A stretch of 64,000 nt of DNA from Buttiauxella izardii (GCF_003601925.1 NZ_QZWH01000004.1:113085-177084); one strand, 5' to 3'; shown: positions 1-9,491, counted from the first letter of the stretch. The notes: generated by a model not told the origin, from the letters alone. Made by a program: numbers and translations.

Positions 1-33
1 GGCTCGTCATTTCTCGTTGTAGCACCAATTAAT

Positions 34-64
34 TTGTGTCCTACGTTAAGCTCGCGTTTATAAT
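34..64 (+). promoter_or_regulatory. Possible sigma-70 promoter of ygdQ
   Basis: A TATAAT hexamer at 59-64 is preceded by TTGTGT at 34-39, giving a long 19-base spacer. It would start transcription near 71, about 25 bases before the ygdQ start. A second TATAAT at 73-78 has no clear -35 partner. This is a motif-based call only. Confidence 0.3.
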
Positions 65-95
65 TGGCGTTTTATAATTTCTGGCAGGGCTTTAA

Positions 96-809
96 ATGTT
101 GTTTGCATGGGTTACCGATCCTAACGCCTGGATGGCGCTGGGGACACTGACGATTCTGGAAATCGTTCTGGGAATCGACAATATCATCTTCCTCTCTCTT
201 GTTGTGGCGAAGCTGCCTAAAGCGCAGCAGGCGAAAGCACGCCGCCTGGGTCTGGGCGCTGCGATGATTATGCGTCTGGTTTTGCTGGCTTCTATCGCCT
301 GGATGACGCACTTAATTCATCCGCTGTTTTCCGTGATGGGCCATGATTTCTCTGCCCGCGACCTCATTCTGGCGTTGGGCGGCTTGTTCTTAATCTGGAA
401 GGCGAGCAAAGAGATCCACGAGTCTATTGAAGGCGAAGAAGAGAGCATAAAAACCAATGTTCACTCTTTCTTCGGCGCTATCGTGCAAATCATGCTGCTG
501 GATATTATTTTCAGCCTGGACTCGGTGATTACCGCCGTTGGCCTGTCCGATCATCTGTTCATTATGATGGCCGCGGTGGTGATTGCGGTGATGGTGATGA
601 TGTTCGCGGCAAAATCGATTGGTGATTTTGTTGAGCGCCACCCTTCGGTGAAAATGCTGGCGCTGTCATTCCTGTTGCTGGTCGGCTTTACGCTGATTCT
701 GGAAGGTTTCGATGTTCATGTGCCGAAAGGTTACATCTACTTTGCGATGTTCTTCTCAATCGCTGTAGAAACCCTGAATCTTATCCGCAACAAAAAGAAC
801 CCGCTGTAA
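96..809 (+). CDS. ygdQ: TerC-family inner membrane protein YgdQ
   Basis: A 237-residue polytopic membrane protein, the same length as E. coli YgdQ as I recall it and alignable along its whole length. It has about seven hydrophobic segments. The two acidic intramembrane motifs typical of the TerC/Alx superfamily are visible: [12 protein letters not shown] near residue 21 and [11 protein letters not shown] near residue 134. TerC relatives are linked to metal-ion (often manganese) handling, frequently during membrane-protein insertion, but YgdQ itself has no settled function. It is followed by a strong hairpin terminator and then ygdR, as in E. coli. Confidence 0.93.
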   Translation: MLFAWVTDPNAWMALGTLTILEIVLGIDNIIFLSLVVAKLPKAQQAKARRLGLGAAMIMRLVLLASIAWMTHLIHPLFSVMGHDFSARDLILALGGLFLIWKASKEIHESIEGEEESIKTNVHSFFGAIVQIMLLDIIFSLDSVITAVGLSDHLFIMMAAVVIAVMVMMFAAKSIGDFVERHPSVKMLALSFLLLVGFTLILEGFDVHVPKGYIYFAMFFSIAVETLNLIRNKKNPL

Positions 810-814
810 CCCTC

Positions 815-851
815 ACAGGGGAAGCTATCTGGCTTCCCCTCTGTTTCTTTT
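815..851 (+). terminator. Rho-independent terminator after ygdQ
   Basis: A perfect 9-bp stem (817-825 with 832-840) with a 6-base loop begins a few bases past the ygdQ stop codon. It is followed by a T-rich stretch (CTGTTTCTTTT). Confidence 0.8.
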
Positions 852-933
852 AAGAATTTACTGCTTACGTTCTACGCTTTGTCGAGTTATTACTAAACTG
901 TATGTGTCAATAAACCACACGAGGCGAATAACG

Positions 934-1152
934 ATGAAAAAATGGGCAGTTCTAATTTCCGCTGTCGGTCTGGCATTTGCGGTTTCAGGTTGTAGCAGCG
1001 ATTACGTCATGGCAACCAAAGATGGCCGTATGATCCTCACTGACGGAAAACCGAAGGTTGATGACGATACTGGCTTAGTGAGCTATCGCGATCAGCAGGG
1101 CAACGAGATGCAGATTAACCGCGATGATGTGTCACAAATCATTGAACGCTAA
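934..1152 (+). CDS. ygdR: Small DUF903 lipoprotein YgdR
   Basis: A 72-residue lipoprotein. The reading frame is open further upstream, but the ATG at 934 is preceded by a GAGG ribosome-binding site at 921-924 and begins directly with a signal peptide ([15 protein letters not shown]). The lipobox AVSGC puts the lipidated cysteine at residue 20 of the precursor. The mature part, about 53 residues, begins [19 protein letters not shown], the hallmark of the YgdI/YgdR family, which has an SH3-like fold of unknown function. Length and sequence match E. coli YgdR closely. It is probably anchored in the outer membrane, but sorting was not tested. Confidence 0.93.
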   Translation: MKKWAVLISAVGLAFAVSGCSSDYVMATKDGRMILTDGKPKVDDDTGLVSYRDQQGNEMQINRDDVSQIIER

Positions 1153-1154
1153 AT

Positions 1155-1352
1155 CCCCGTCATCTTTCAAGCTGCAGATGCGTTGGCTGCTCTCACTCAC
1201 CCGACAAATCTGCTGGAAGCAGATTTGAACGCTGCTTGCAGCGGCCCAGAAGGGGTGAGACCCATTGTTGGGTCGAATAATCACTTACTAAAGTAAGCTC
1301 ATCGGGATTCGCTCCTTTGCCGCCTTTCCGCAGCTTGAAATATTTTGGGGAT
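1155..1352. repeat. ERIC element with an internal insert
   Basis: The ygdR-tas gap holds an ERIC (enterobacterial repetitive intergenic consensus) sequence. The ends are inverted copies of the ERIC terminus: CCGTCATCTTTCAAGCTGC at 1158-1176, and GCAGCTTGAAATATTTTGGG near 1330. The core TCACTTACTAAAGTAAGCTC (1281-1300) corresponds to the site of the standard ERIC primers. The core is split by an extra segment of about 73 bp (roughly 1205-1277). The insert is made of three small hairpins: CAAATCTGCT/AGCAGATTTG, CGCTGC/GCAGCG and GACCCA/TGGGTC. A canonical ERIC is about 127 bp; this one is close to 200 bp. Confidence 0.75.
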
Positions 1353-1495
1353 GCGATGATCAGCGCCTCGCTGGCCTGTAACACTTTTTCTTCACATTCC
1401 CCCTTCCGCTTTTGCCTCCCTTCTGCCATGTTTATAGTCCATTTTTTGTCGGGCAAGTCCCTGACCGATAAGACAGAAGAATAAGGAAGGCGGCT

Positions 1496-2536
1496 ATGCA
1501 ATATCACCGTATCCCCCACAGCTCTCTTGAAATAAGTACGCTCGGGCTGGGAACAATGACGTTTGGTGAGCAAAACAGCGAAGCCGACGCGCATCAACAG
1601 CTTGATTACGCCGTTCATCAGGGGGTAAACCTGATTGATGTGGCAGAAATGTATCCCGTGCCACCTCGTCCAGAAACCCAAGGGCTAACAGAAACTTACG
1701 TTGGTAATTGGCTTAAACAGCGCGCTAATCGTGAAAAACTGATTATCGCAACCAAAGTCAGTGGCCCAAGCCGCAACAACGACGCGGGTATTCGCCCTAA
1801 TCAAATGCTGGATCGCCGCAATATTCGTGATGCGCTGGATGCCAGCCTCAAGCGTTTGCAAACCGATTACATCGATCTTTATCAGGTTCACTGGCCGCAA
1901 CGCGCCACCAACTGCTTTGGCAAGCTGGGTTACACCTGGACGGATAACGCTGTCCCCGTCACGCTGCTGGAAACACTCGAAACGCTGACTGAGTTCCAGC
2001 GTGCCGGGAAAATCCGCTACATCGGCGTTTCCAATGAAACACCATGGGGCGTGATGCGCTATCTGCAACTGGCGGAAAAACATGATTTGCCGCGCATCGT
2101 CACCATTCAGAACCCATACAGCCTGGTTAACCGTAGCTATGAAGTGGGCCTGGCGGAAATTACGCAACGCGAAGGCGTGGAACTGCTGGCTTATTCCTGC
2201 CTGGCGTTTGGCACGCTGACGGGTAAATACCTGAATGGTGCGAAGCCTGCGGGTGCGCGTAACACGCTGTTTAGCCGTTTCACACGCTACAGCGGCGAGC
2301 AAACTCAGCATGCGGTTGCGGCTTATGTGGATGTGGCGAAGCGTCACAACCTCGACCCGGCACAGATGGCGCTGGCATTTGTCCGCCGTCAGCCGTTCGT
2401 TGCCAGCACGCTATTAGGCGCGACCACGCTTGAGCAGTTGAAGACTAACCTTGAGAGCCTGCATCTGGACTTAAGTGAAGACGTGCTTGAGGAGTTGGAA
2501 GCGGTGAACCGGATTTATACTTATCCGGCACCGTGA
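1496..2536 (+). CDS. tas: Aldo-keto reductase Tas
   Basis: A 346-residue NADPH-dependent aldo-keto reductase of the YajO/Tas group. The AKR catalytic tetrad can be read: Asp in LIDVAEMYP, Tyr in the same motif, Lys in IIATKVSG and His in LYQVHWPQ. The PETQGLTE insertion after the Tyr is typical of Tas. The C-terminal part carries the NADP-binding region (STLLGATTLEQL). E. coli tas was found as a suppressor of tyrosine auxotrophy, and the physiological substrate is unclear. The start follows an AGGAAGGCGGCT ribosome-binding region. The gene order ygdR-tas-lplT is as in E. coli. Confidence 0.93.
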   Translation: MQYHRIPHSSLEISTLGLGTMTFGEQNSEADAHQQLDYAVHQGVNLIDVAEMYPVPPRPETQGLTETYVGNWLKQRANREKLIIATKVSGPSRNNDAGIRPNQMLDRRNIRDALDASLKRLQTDYIDLYQVHWPQRATNCFGKLGYTWTDNAVPVTLLETLETLTEFQRAGKIRYIGVSNETPWGVMRYLQLAEKHDLPRIVTIQNPYSLVNRSYEVGLAEITQREGVELLAYSCLAFGTLTGKYLNGAKPAGARNTLFSRFTRYSGEQTQHAVAAYVDVAKRHNLDPAQMALAFVRRQPFVASTLLGATTLEQLKTNLESLHLDLSEDVLEELEAVNRIYTYPAP

Positions 2537-2539
2537 TTT

Positions 2540-2572
2540 GAAAATCTCCTCTCCGATGGAGAGGAGAAAAAA
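2540..2572. terminator. Hairpin between convergent tas and lplT
   Basis: A perfect 9-bp stem (2546-2554 with 2558-2566) with a 3-base loop lies 10 bases past the tas stop and just beyond the lplT stop. It is flanked by A runs on both sides, so on the minus strand it is followed by ATTTTC. It may terminate lplT transcription, and less efficiently tas. Confidence 0.5.
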
Positions 2573-3769
2573 CTATTTCTGGCGAATCTGCCAAATCCAC
2601 AACCCGCCAATAGCCAGTGCGAACACGGCACCAAAACCAATACCAATGCCGACGATCGACGCACCCGTTTTTACCGCCAGCGAGTAAAGCCCAAGCATCA
2701 GCAACATCGCAGTATTTTCACCGAGATTTTGCACCGCAATCGCATTCCCCGCACCGACTGAATGCTTGCCGCGTTCCTGAAGCAGCGCATTGAGCGGCAC
2801 CACAAAGAACCCGCCCATAATCCCGATCAACACCAGGATCATGTACGACGGTAGCAACGAATGTTGTATCGAGAAGAACAACACGCCGACGCCAATCAAG
2901 ATGCCTGCGGGCATACAACGCGCCACAGTTTTGAGCGTCACCAGTTTCGCTGCCGCACCGGCTCCCACTACGATTCCAACCGCGACCATCGCGTTTAAAT
3001 AGGTTGGTGTCGCGTTATCGGTAATCCCCAGCGCCACCGGCACCCACAACACCAATAAGAAACGTAGCGTGACGCCCGCCCCCCAGAACAAACTGGTGCC
3101 GACTAACGAGAAGCGCGTTTCACCGTTGTGCCAGAGCATGCGGCAAGCATTGAAGAAGCTGCGCGTCATTGGCGTAAAGCGCCATGACTGACCAGGGCGA
3201 GCAGGTGCAAGTTTTGGAATAAAGATATTGGCGACAATCGCCCCGGCATACATCAAAACGCACACGCCAAGTGCGGCAAGAAGGTGCCAGTCAGCCAGCA
3301 CGCCACCCGCCATCGAGCCAAGTAGAATGGCGGCAATGGTCGAGGATTCCATCAGGCCGTTGGCTTTCACCAGGCGGTCGCCGGTTGTCAGTTCGCCCAG
3401 AATCCCGTATTTAGCTGGCGAATAAGACGCCGCACCAATGCCCACCAGCGTGTAACCCACAAAAGGATTAAGACCGAAACAGATCGTCGCCGCACCAATC
3501 AGCTTGAGGCTGTTGGCAAACATCATCACGCGCCCTTTGGAAAAACTGTCAGCCACCTGGCCGACAAAAGGAGCAAACAAGATGTAAGCGCCAACAAATA
3601 CCATCTGTAAAACCGGCTGGCTCCAGTCGGGATAAAACTGTTGTTTCAGCACCGCCAGCGTGGCAAACAGCAACGCATTATCACCGAACGCCGATAAAAA
3701 TTGCGCGCAGGTTACTGCCATCATACCTCTGGACCAAATCGAGGTATCGTTTACGGCATTATCACGCAT
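2573..3769 (-). CDS. lplT: Lysophospholipid transporter LplT
   Basis: A 398-residue MFS transporter with about 12 membrane segments, alignable end to end with E. coli LplT (397 residues). It moves lysophosphatidylethanolamine and lysophosphatidylglycerol from the outer to the inner leaflet of the cytoplasmic membrane, where Aas re-acylates them. Conserved blocks include [32 protein letters not shown] and [16 protein letters not shown]. Its start overlaps the end of aas by 8 bp, implying translational coupling, and the two work as one lysophospholipid repair system. Confidence 0.95.
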   Translation of the reverse strand: MRDNAVNDTSIWSRGMMAVTCAQFLSAFGDNALLFATLAVLKQQFYPDWSQPVLQMVFVGAYILFAPFVGQVADSFSKGRVMMFANSLKLIGAATICFGLNPFVGYTLVGIGAASYSPAKYGILGELTTGDRLVKANGLMESSTIAAILLGSMAGGVLADWHLLAALGVCVLMYAGAIVANIFIPKLAPARPGQSWRFTPMTRSFFNACRMLWHNGETRFSLVGTSLFWGAGVTLRFLLVLWVPVALGITDNATPTYLNAMVAVGIVVGAGAAAKLVTLKTVARCMPAGILIGVGVLFFSIQHSLLPSYMILVLIGIMGGFFVVPLNALLQERGKHSVGAGNAIAVQNLGENTAMLLMLGLYSLAVKTGASIVGIGIGFGAVFALAIGGLWIWQIRQK

Positions 3770-5921
3770 GCTCTGTCTCCGGTTGGTCTACCAGCGCTTT
3801 TAAGCTGACGAAATCAGGTTTACCGCTGCCTAAAAGCGGCAACTGCTTCATAAAGCGAATGTCACGCGGCACCGCCAATTCTGGGATCCCATTAGCGCGA
3901 GCGTATTGCAGCAGTTTTTCGCGGTTGAGTTCGCTATCAGTCGTGAACATCACCAGCGCTTCGCCTTTTGCCGCATCACTTTTAATCGTCGTGGCATGCA
4001 TTTTTTCTGGCGAAACGCCGAGCGCCAGTTGCTCCACCATTTCCAGCGAGACCATTTCACCGGCAATTTTCGCAAAGCGTTTCGCTCGACCCTGAATCAC
4101 ACAAAAACCGTGTTCATCAAAACGCACGATATCGCCGGTGTCGTACCAGCCTTGCTCCATTTCGCCGTCCGCATTTTCAGCACTCGGGGTTTCCAGAACA
4201 CCTGGGTTTTCTACTCGCAGATAACCCTTCATGATGTTCGGCCCTTTCAGTTGCAGCCGTCCGCCCTCTTCAATCCCTGGAACCGCCATCAGACGGGCAT
4301 CCATCGCAGGGAGAATACGCCCCACAGTGCCGACTTTTGCCGCCATCGGAACGTTAATGGAAACCACTGGCGCACATTCAGTGACGCCATAACCTTCCAG
4401 CACGCGCAGGCCAAATTTATCCTGCCAAAGCTGCTTAGTGTTTTCCTGGAGTTTTTCGGCACCCGCCACCACATAACGCAGGCGGAAGAAGTCGTAAGGA
4501 TTGGCAAAACGGGCGTAGTTACCCAGGAAAGTAGAAGTGCCAAACAGCACGGTACAGTTCCGGTCGTAAACCAGTTCAGGCACGATGCGGTAATGTAGCG
4601 GGCTTGGGTAAAGGAACACTTCGGCACCTGTCAGCAGCGGTGTAAATAACCCCACCGTCAGACCGAAGGAGTGGAACAACGGCAGCGCCGACATAAAGCG
4701 GTCGTTCGCCGTGAAGTCCGCAATGGTGCGAATTTGCTCGACGTTCGCCAGCAAACTTTTATGGCTGTGAACCACGCCTTTTGGATTGCCTTCGGAACCC
4801 GACGTAAACAGCACCATTGCGGCATCTTCCGGCTGCTGTTTTACCTGAGCCAAATGCGGCATCAGCAAGTGAGCGAAAATCCACAACTTATCCGCCAGAG
4901 TCACGTCGGCTTTTAAATCTTCCAGGAACACCCAACGCACCTGCGTGAGTTGCTCTGGCAGATGCCATAATTTGCCTTTATCGAGGAACTGGCGCGAGGT
5001 GAAAATGGTTTTGAGTTGTGCGGCAGTAATCGCGCTGGTGAGTCCTTTGACGCCCGCGGTGTAGTTCATCATCGCCGGAATTCGCCCACGGGACGACGCA
5101 CCAAAAATCACCGCCGCGCTGATTGCCGCATTCGGCAGCATCAGGCCAATGGTTTCGCCCGGCGTGCTGTATTTATTGAGAATACGCCCGACAAACAGAG
5201 TTTTGGTGAGCAAACTACGATAGGTATCGGGTTTAAAATTAATGTCTTCGATGCAGTTTTTGCGCTCGCCGTAACGATGTTGTGCGGACAGCAACGCTTC
5301 ATACAAAGTTTCACGCGGACGCACCGCCATACGCGCTTCCATCATGATCTGATGCAGCATTTCACCGGCCATTTTACGGCGGTCACGCGCTCGCGGAGCA
5401 TCTGGCATTGGAATTGAGGTCGGCGGCAGAATATGCAAACGAATGCGCGGGAATAAACGGCGTTTGACCAGGCCTTTCAGGCGGCTGAAGAAAGTGAATT
5501 CAGCACCATCAATACGAATCGGGATCACCGTTGCATTGGCCTTCGCGGCAACAAATCCGGCACCTTCATAGATTTTCATCAACGAACCGGTCACCGAAAT
5601 ACGCCCTTCCGGGAAGATAACCACCGGACGCCCCTGCTCCACCAGCCGCACCAGGTGTTTAATTGACATCGGTTTGGTCGGGTCAAGCGGCACGAAATCA
5701 ATCAGCGACTTCAGCCAACGCATATACCACTGCTGACTGATAGAGGAGTAAACAGCAAATACCGGGCGACCGGGTAAAAACAGCGCCAGCAAAATACCGT
5801 CAATAAAGGAGACGTGGTTTGGAACAATCAGCACGCGTGATTGAGTGAGCGTTTGCTGGTCGCCATAAAGACGAACCCGAAACAGGATTCGAAACAGCGC
5901 TCGAAAAAAACCAAAAAGCAT
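3762..5921 (-). CDS. aas: Bifunctional 2-acyl-GPE acyltransferase / acyl-ACP synthetase
   Basis: A 719-residue fusion, the same length as E. coli Aas. The N-terminal third is an LPLAT acyltransferase with the NHVSFID (HX4D) catalytic motif near residue 36 and FPEGR near residue 113. The remainder is an AMP-forming acyl-ACP synthetase with the P-loop [12 protein letters not shown] and the GYGVTE and YDTGDIVRF motifs. It re-acylates lysophospholipids imported by LplT. A reading frame extends six codons upstream, but the ATG at 5921 is chosen because an AAGGGAG ribosome-binding site precedes it and it matches the E. coli N-terminus (MLF.FFR). Confidence 0.95.
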   Translation of the reverse strand: MLFGFFRALFRILFRVRLYGDQQTLTQSRVLIVPNHVSFIDGILLALFLPGRPVFAVYSSISQQWYMRWLKSLIDFVPLDPTKPMSIKHLVRLVEQGRPVVIFPEGRISVTGSLMKIYEGAGFVAAKANATVIPIRIDGAEFTFFSRLKGLVKRRLFPRIRLHILPPTSIPMPDAPRARDRRKMAGEMLHQIMMEARMAVRPRETLYEALLSAQHRYGERKNCIEDINFKPDTYRSLLTKTLFVGRILNKYSTPGETIGLMLPNAAISAAVIFGASSRGRIPAMMNYTAGVKGLTSAITAAQLKTIFTSRQFLDKGKLWHLPEQLTQVRWVFLEDLKADVTLADKLWIFAHLLMPHLAQVKQQPEDAAMVLFTSGSEGNPKGVVHSHKSLLANVEQIRTIADFTANDRFMSALPLFHSFGLTVGLFTPLLTGAEVFLYPSPLHYRIVPELVYDRNCTVLFGTSTFLGNYARFANPYDFFRLRYVVAGAEKLQENTKQLWQDKFGLRVLEGYGVTECAPVVSINVPMAAKVGTVGRILPAMDARLMAVPGIEEGGRLQLKGPNIMKGYLRVENPGVLETPSAENADGEMEQGWYDTGDIVRFDEHGFCVIQGRAKRFAKIAGEMVSLEMVEQLALGVSPEKMHATTIKSDAAKGEALVMFTTDSELNREKLLQYARANGIPELAVPRDIRFMKQLPLLGSGKPDFVSLKALVDQPETEHA

Positions 5922-6036
5922 AGCAACTCCCTTTGTCATTAATAAGCCGCAGGTATTTAAGTGTAGTGGCAGCAGATTACATGACTAGCGAAAAAGGAGC
6001 GATAGTTTGGCAGGAAGCAATATCTGAAAAAAAGGC

Positions 6037-6123
6037 AAAAAAAACCTGCGCATCTGCGCAGGTCGGTGCAAAGAATTGTACTCAACAACGTAACTAGAAT
6101 TCTCACCAATCAATACCTCTGGG
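6037..6123 (-). ncRNA. omrA: OmrA/OmrB-type small regulatory RNA
   Basis: The minus strand from 6123 begins CCCAGAGGTATTGATTGGTG, the conserved seed end of OmrA/OmrB. It finishes with the GC-rich terminator hairpin ACCTGCGCAGATGCGCAGGT plus eight U residues (about 87 nt in all). A -10 hexamer TACATT (6130-6135) lies 7 bases upstream of the first C. In E. coli these Hfq-dependent RNAs are induced by OmpR and repress outer-membrane receptors, curli (csgD) and ompR mRNAs. They sit in exactly this place between aas and galR. The 5' end and terminator are conserved while the middle is divergent. E. coli has two tandem copies; only one is seen here. Confidence 0.93.
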
Positions 6124-6376
6124 ATTTCAAATGTAGCAGTGCCGGGTGACTTTTCGCCATGGCGAAATAGCAACAGCGCGCTGCAAACTGTAAGCAAAGA
6201 TTTACTCTGAAATCTTTAAAAATCCAGAACATGCTACCTTCTGCCGCTACGCTTCATTTTCCCGACGCCAGACGTGTAACGATTACACTCAAATTGGTTT
6301 TATTTTAGAAAGGTTTGCGACGCTGCCAACAGTTGCGCCCTTGAAGTAACGCGGCTTTTCCGTAACACTTAAAACT

Positions 6377-6392
6377 GTGTAAACGCTTACCC
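6377..6392 (+). promoter_or_regulatory. GalR-type operator upstream of galR
   Basis: GTGTAAACGCTTACCC matches the gal operator consensus GTGnAAnCGnTTnCAC at all but one fixed position. It lies 16 bases before the galR start codon, which suggests autoregulation by GalR and/or GalS. Confidence 0.6.
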
Positions 6393-6408
6393 ACTCAGGA
6401 AAACTTCA

Positions 6409-7416
6409 ATGGCGACAATAAAGGATGTAGCAAAACTGGCAGGCGTTTCTGTCGCCACGGTGTCTCGCGTCATAAATGACTCACCAAAAGCCAGTGATGC
6501 CTCACGCCAGGCGGTTACCAGTGCGATGGAAGAGTTAAACTACCATCCGAACGCAAATGCTCGCGCGCTCGCTCAGCAAACCACTGAAACTATTGGTTTA
6601 ATTGTCGGGGATGTATCGGACCCATTTTTTGGCGCGATGGTTAAAGCCGTCGAGCAAGTCGCTTATCGTACCGGTAACTTTTTGCTCATTGGTAACGGTT
6701 ATCACAACGAACAAAAAGAGCGCCAGGCCATTGAACAACTTATTCGCCACCGCTGTGCTGCGCTGGTGGTTCATGCGAAAAAAATCCCTGACGACGAACT
6801 CATTTCATTAATGAAGCAGATGCCTGGCATGGTGGTAATCAACCGTATTTTGCCGGGTTTCGAGCAGCGTTGTGTGGCGCTTGATGACCGCTACGGTGCG
6901 TGGCTGGCGACCCGTCATCTGATTCAGCAAGGCCATACCAAAATTGGCTACTTGTGTTCCAACCACCAGATTTCGGATGCCGAGGATCGTTTGCAAGGAT
7001 ATTACGACGCGCTGACGGAGCACGGTTTGCCGATTAATGACCGCTTAGTCACATACGGGGAACCGGACGAAAGTGGCGGCGAACAGGCGATGACCGAACT
7101 GCTGGGTCGCGGGAAGAATTTCAGCGCGGTGGCCTGTTACAACGATTCAATGGCGGCGGGCGCACTGGGCGTTCTCAACGATAACGGAATTGATGTGCCA
7201 AAAGAAATCTCGCTGATTGGTTTTGATGACGTGCTGATTTCACGCTATGTTCGCCCACGTCTGACAACCGTTCGTTACCCCATTATTACCATGGCGGAAC
7301 AGGCGGCAGAACTGGCTCTGGCGCTGGCCGAAAAACGTGAGCTGCCAGAAATCACCCATATGTTTAGCCCTACGCTTGTGCGCCGCCATTCGGTTATTGC
7401 GTACGTGGGTGAGTAA
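6409..7416 (+). CDS. galR: Galactose operon repressor GalR
   Basis: A 335-residue LacI-family repressor very close to E. coli GalR (343 residues), with a shorter C-terminal tail. Residues 1-60 form the helix-turn-helix plus hinge (MATIKDVAKLAGVSVATVSR ... ANARALAQQ). The rest is a periplasmic-binding-protein-like galactose-binding core (VGDVSDPFFGAMVKAVE, LIGFDDVLISRYV). It represses the gal regulon and responds to D-galactose. A 9-bp stem hairpin at 7429-7450 follows the gene but lacks a T run. In E. coli lysA comes next; here about 7.5 kb of accessory DNA intervenes. Confidence 0.95.
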   Translation: MATIKDVAKLAGVSVATVSRVINDSPKASDASRQAVTSAMEELNYHPNANARALAQQTTETIGLIVGDVSDPFFGAMVKAVEQVAYRTGNFLLIGNGYHNEQKERQAIEQLIRHRCAALVVHAKKIPDDELISLMKQMPGMVVINRILPGFEQRCVALDDRYGAWLATRHLIQQGHTKIGYLCSNHQISDAEDRLQGYYDALTEHGLPINDRLVTYGEPDESGGEQAMTELLGRGKNFSAVACYNDSMAAGALGVLNDNGIDVPKEISLIGFDDVLISRYVRPRLTTVRYPIITMAEQAAELALALAEKRELPEITHMFSPTLVRRHSVIAYVGE

Positions 7417-7653
7417 AACTGTCGAACAAGCCAGATATCAGTATCTGGCTGAAAAGAACAAGCGCAATAATTCACACCACAAATAACAATCAAATAAATT
7501 AATTATTAAAACTTATAATACAAATAAATAAAGTAACAAAACCCTCAAAAATATTATTATTGCATTTGATTTATATTAAGGCCAAAGTTCCGGGTTAATA
7601 ACATTAACACGTTCTTATTATATAACTCAGGCCAATAATATTAAGGGAGTAAT

Positions 7654-8133
7654 ATGTCAAACTTAGCTTATCTCACGATTAATGGAAAAACACAGGGGTT
7701 GATCTCTGCCGGATGCTCATCACTAGATTCTATTGGTAACAAAGCACAAATCGCTCATCTTGACCAAATTATGGTTTATGCCGTCACTCATTCTATGTCA
7801 CGAGCACAAAACGTGAATCATCATGAAATGGTGATCATCAAACCCATTGATAAATCCTCACCTTTACTAGCCAAAGCAATAAATGATAATGAAATGCTGG
7901 TTTGTGACCTCGACTTGTACCGCACCAATCGAGTGGGAATGAATAATCTTTATTACACAGTCAAACTTACCGGTGCCAGAATTGTGAACACTGAATTCAT
8001 TGTGCCTCATAACCTGCTGGATAACGGTGCAGAGCCTCAGGAAAAAATAACATTCAGCTATGAGACAATAACCTGGGAGCATTGCGATGCAGGAACAAGT
8101 GCGTATAGCCTGTGGAATGAGCGTGTATTTTAA
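7654..8133 (+). CDS. hcp: Orphan Hcp (T6SS tube protein, TssD-like)
   Basis: A 159-residue protein of the Hcp1/HcpE type. The diagnostic N-terminus MSNLAYLTINGKTQGLISAG, the VTHSMSRAQNVNHHEMVIIKP block and the KITFSYETITWEH block near the end are all present. Hcp hexamers stack into the inner tube of type VI secretion systems and also carry small effectors in their lumen. The start is set by an AAGGGAG ribosome-binding site. No other T6SS structural gene is in the window, so this is an orphan copy that would rely on a T6SS encoded elsewhere. The surrounding DNA (7430-9490) is clearly more AT-rich than its neighbours, suggesting horizontal acquisition. Confidence 0.92.
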   Translation: MSNLAYLTINGKTQGLISAGCSSLDSIGNKAQIAHLDQIMVYAVTHSMSRAQNVNHHEMVIIKPIDKSSPLLAKAINDNEMLVCDLDLYRTNRVGMNNLYYTVKLTGARIVNTEFIVPHNLLDNGAEPQEKITFSYETITWEHCDAGTSAYSLWNERVF

Positions 8134-8163
8134 TTCTCAATATTGATAAACAAGGAGGTTGCT

Positions 8164-9036
8164 ATGTCTGAATTAAGAGATCCAAATCAGAAACCACAGG
8201 ATTACTTGCGTGACGGGCATCAGTTTCAAACCTATCCGAGCATGAACCCTGTGTTACGTGATATGGCGGCTATCAATGGAAATTTTATTACTGAAAATCG
8301 ATACATACTGTTGCTAACTGTCGAAGAGGCTCAGGAGATAACGGATGAACTACTTGGCGGGTTAGATAACTTTTTCTCCTACAAACTTGGGCCAGGTAAC
8401 ATTAAAGATGGCCTGGATGGATTTCGTACCCTCAGCAAATTAACCACTTATACAAACCCTGTAGGACAGTTGATATTTAGTTTCAAATCTTTAAAAATCA
8501 AAGCTATTGAATATAAATACAACGGCAAGTCGTATATCAAAATAACGGGTTATGCCGGTATGCGCCGTATCTTAAATGGGACTCGTTATGGAGCGACAAA
8601 CCCACAAATGCTGGAAATGGCTATTGGCATGCGTGGCTTTGGTGGAGCCATTATAAAAGGAGTTAAGTTCTGTATCTATTGTTCACTAGGATTACGTGTT
8701 ATAGAATTAATATTTAAATCAGACTATGACCTTGTTGATTTTATGGTTGATATTCCAATGGATATAGCAAAGATAATTGTCTCGAGTATTTTAATTGGCA
8801 TTGTCGGCGGAGTGATGACATTTTTCAGTTTTCCAATTATTATTACAGCTGGATTTATCATTGGATTAGGCATAATATTAAACAATAAATTAAATGATCT
8901 TGATAAAGAAACGGGGCTATCTTCAGATCTAAAAAATAAAATTCGCGATGCTATCGTTGCGCAGCAAAAAATGAGTGAATGGGATTATCAAAGGTTGACT
9001 TCATTTTCAAAACCCCTACATGAAAGAGGTTTTTGA
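8164..9036 (+). CDS. Putative Hcp-dependent, YafU-like membrane effector
   Basis: A 290-residue protein encoded 30 bp after hcp. The ATG at 8164 has an ideal AAGGAGG six bases upstream; a longer TTG start at 8143 is rejected. Residues 1-100 are hydrophilic. Residues 201-240 form a long hydrophobic hairpin (SSILIGIVGGVMTFFSFP ... IIITAGFIIGLGIIL), followed by a charged tail. The stretch about 188-275 resembles, from memory, E. coli YafU (D-L-V-x-F, M-D-(I/V)-A-K, L-(S/N)-x-(D/K)-L-K-x-x-I-R-D-(A/G)). A hairpin of this kind recalls pore-forming colicins. No GxSxG lipase or nuclease motif is visible. Its place between hcp and a small membrane protein supports a T6SS toxin that acts on the inner membrane; this function is inferred. 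Confidence 0.65.
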   Translation: MSELRDPNQKPQDYLRDGHQFQTYPSMNPVLRDMAAINGNFITENRYILLLTVEEAQEITDELLGGLDNFFSYKLGPGNIKDGLDGFRTLSKLTTYTNPVGQLIFSFKSLKIKAIEYKYNGKSYIKITGYAGMRRILNGTRYGATNPQMLEMAIGMRGFGGAIIKGVKFCIYCSLGLRVIELIFKSDYDLVDFMVDIPMDIAKIIVSSILIGIVGGVMTFFSFPIIITAGFIIGLGIILNNKLNDLDKETGLSSDLKNKIRDAIVAQQKMSEWDYQRLTSFSKPLHERGF

Positions 9037-9037
9037 A

Positions 9038-9487
9038 ATGAGGATATATACTAAACTACAATGGATAGGTTTTAAATTGGCCGGTGTTTTTTTGATGGTA
9101 GTATCTGTAGTACTAATATATTACTCTATTTTTTTCATTGAAGAATATCAGCTCTACTCTCTGGTCACACTGGGTAATACTATTGTATATGACGGAAGAA
9201 TCATTACCGCCATTGGTGCGACACCAACTTTCATTTATGTATTCTTTTTCGCATTCCGCACAATTCTGCAAAAAGGTGTTGAACGACTAAAAAAGGGAAC
9301 GCTGATTGGTACTGTATGGGGATTGTTCAGTCTTGCATGTTTTATTTTTTGCATGGGCATATCTTGGGTAATCCCTTTGGGATTAATAGCGCTAGATTAT
9401 ACGTTATGTGACGAGGAAGGCGATGTTCCTGGACTTTATTACGTTACTAAACCAGAACTCTGTAAAACAATTATTGAGAATCATTAA
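9038..9487 (+). CDS. Putative immunity protein, small membrane protein (DUF1240-like)
   Basis: A 149-residue membrane protein with hydrophobic segments at about residues 12-34, 60-82 and 95-125. The ATG at 9038 lies one base after the stop of the preceding gene and uses an AAGAGG site inside it, so the two are translationally coupled. An in-frame ATG at 9020 is possible but has no site of its own. The size, membrane topology and position directly downstream of a predicted membrane-active effector are what an immunity protein against a pore-former would show. The resemblance to DUF1240 proteins is remembered, not computed. Confidence 0.6.
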   Translation: MRIYTKLQWIGFKLAGVFLMVVSVVLIYYSIFFIEEYQLYSLVTLGNTIVYDGRIITAIGATPTFIYVFFFAFRTILQKGVERLKKGTLIGTVWGLFSLACFIFCMGISWVIPLGLIALDYTLCDEEGDVPGLYYVTKPELCKTIIENH

Positions 9488-9491
9488 TTTG

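Noticed and set aside
1193..1681. 162-codon minus-strand frame between ygdR and tas
   Set aside because: It spans the ERIC element and the antisense of tas; there is no family resemblance.
5985..6197. 70-codon minus-strand frame
   Set aside because: It coincides with the omrA RNA gene and its promoter; coding is not supported.
8164..9036. T6SS phospholipase or nuclease effector
   Set aside because: No GxSxG, HxKxxxxD or HNH-type motif could be seen; the hydrophobic hairpin fits a membrane-inserting protein better.
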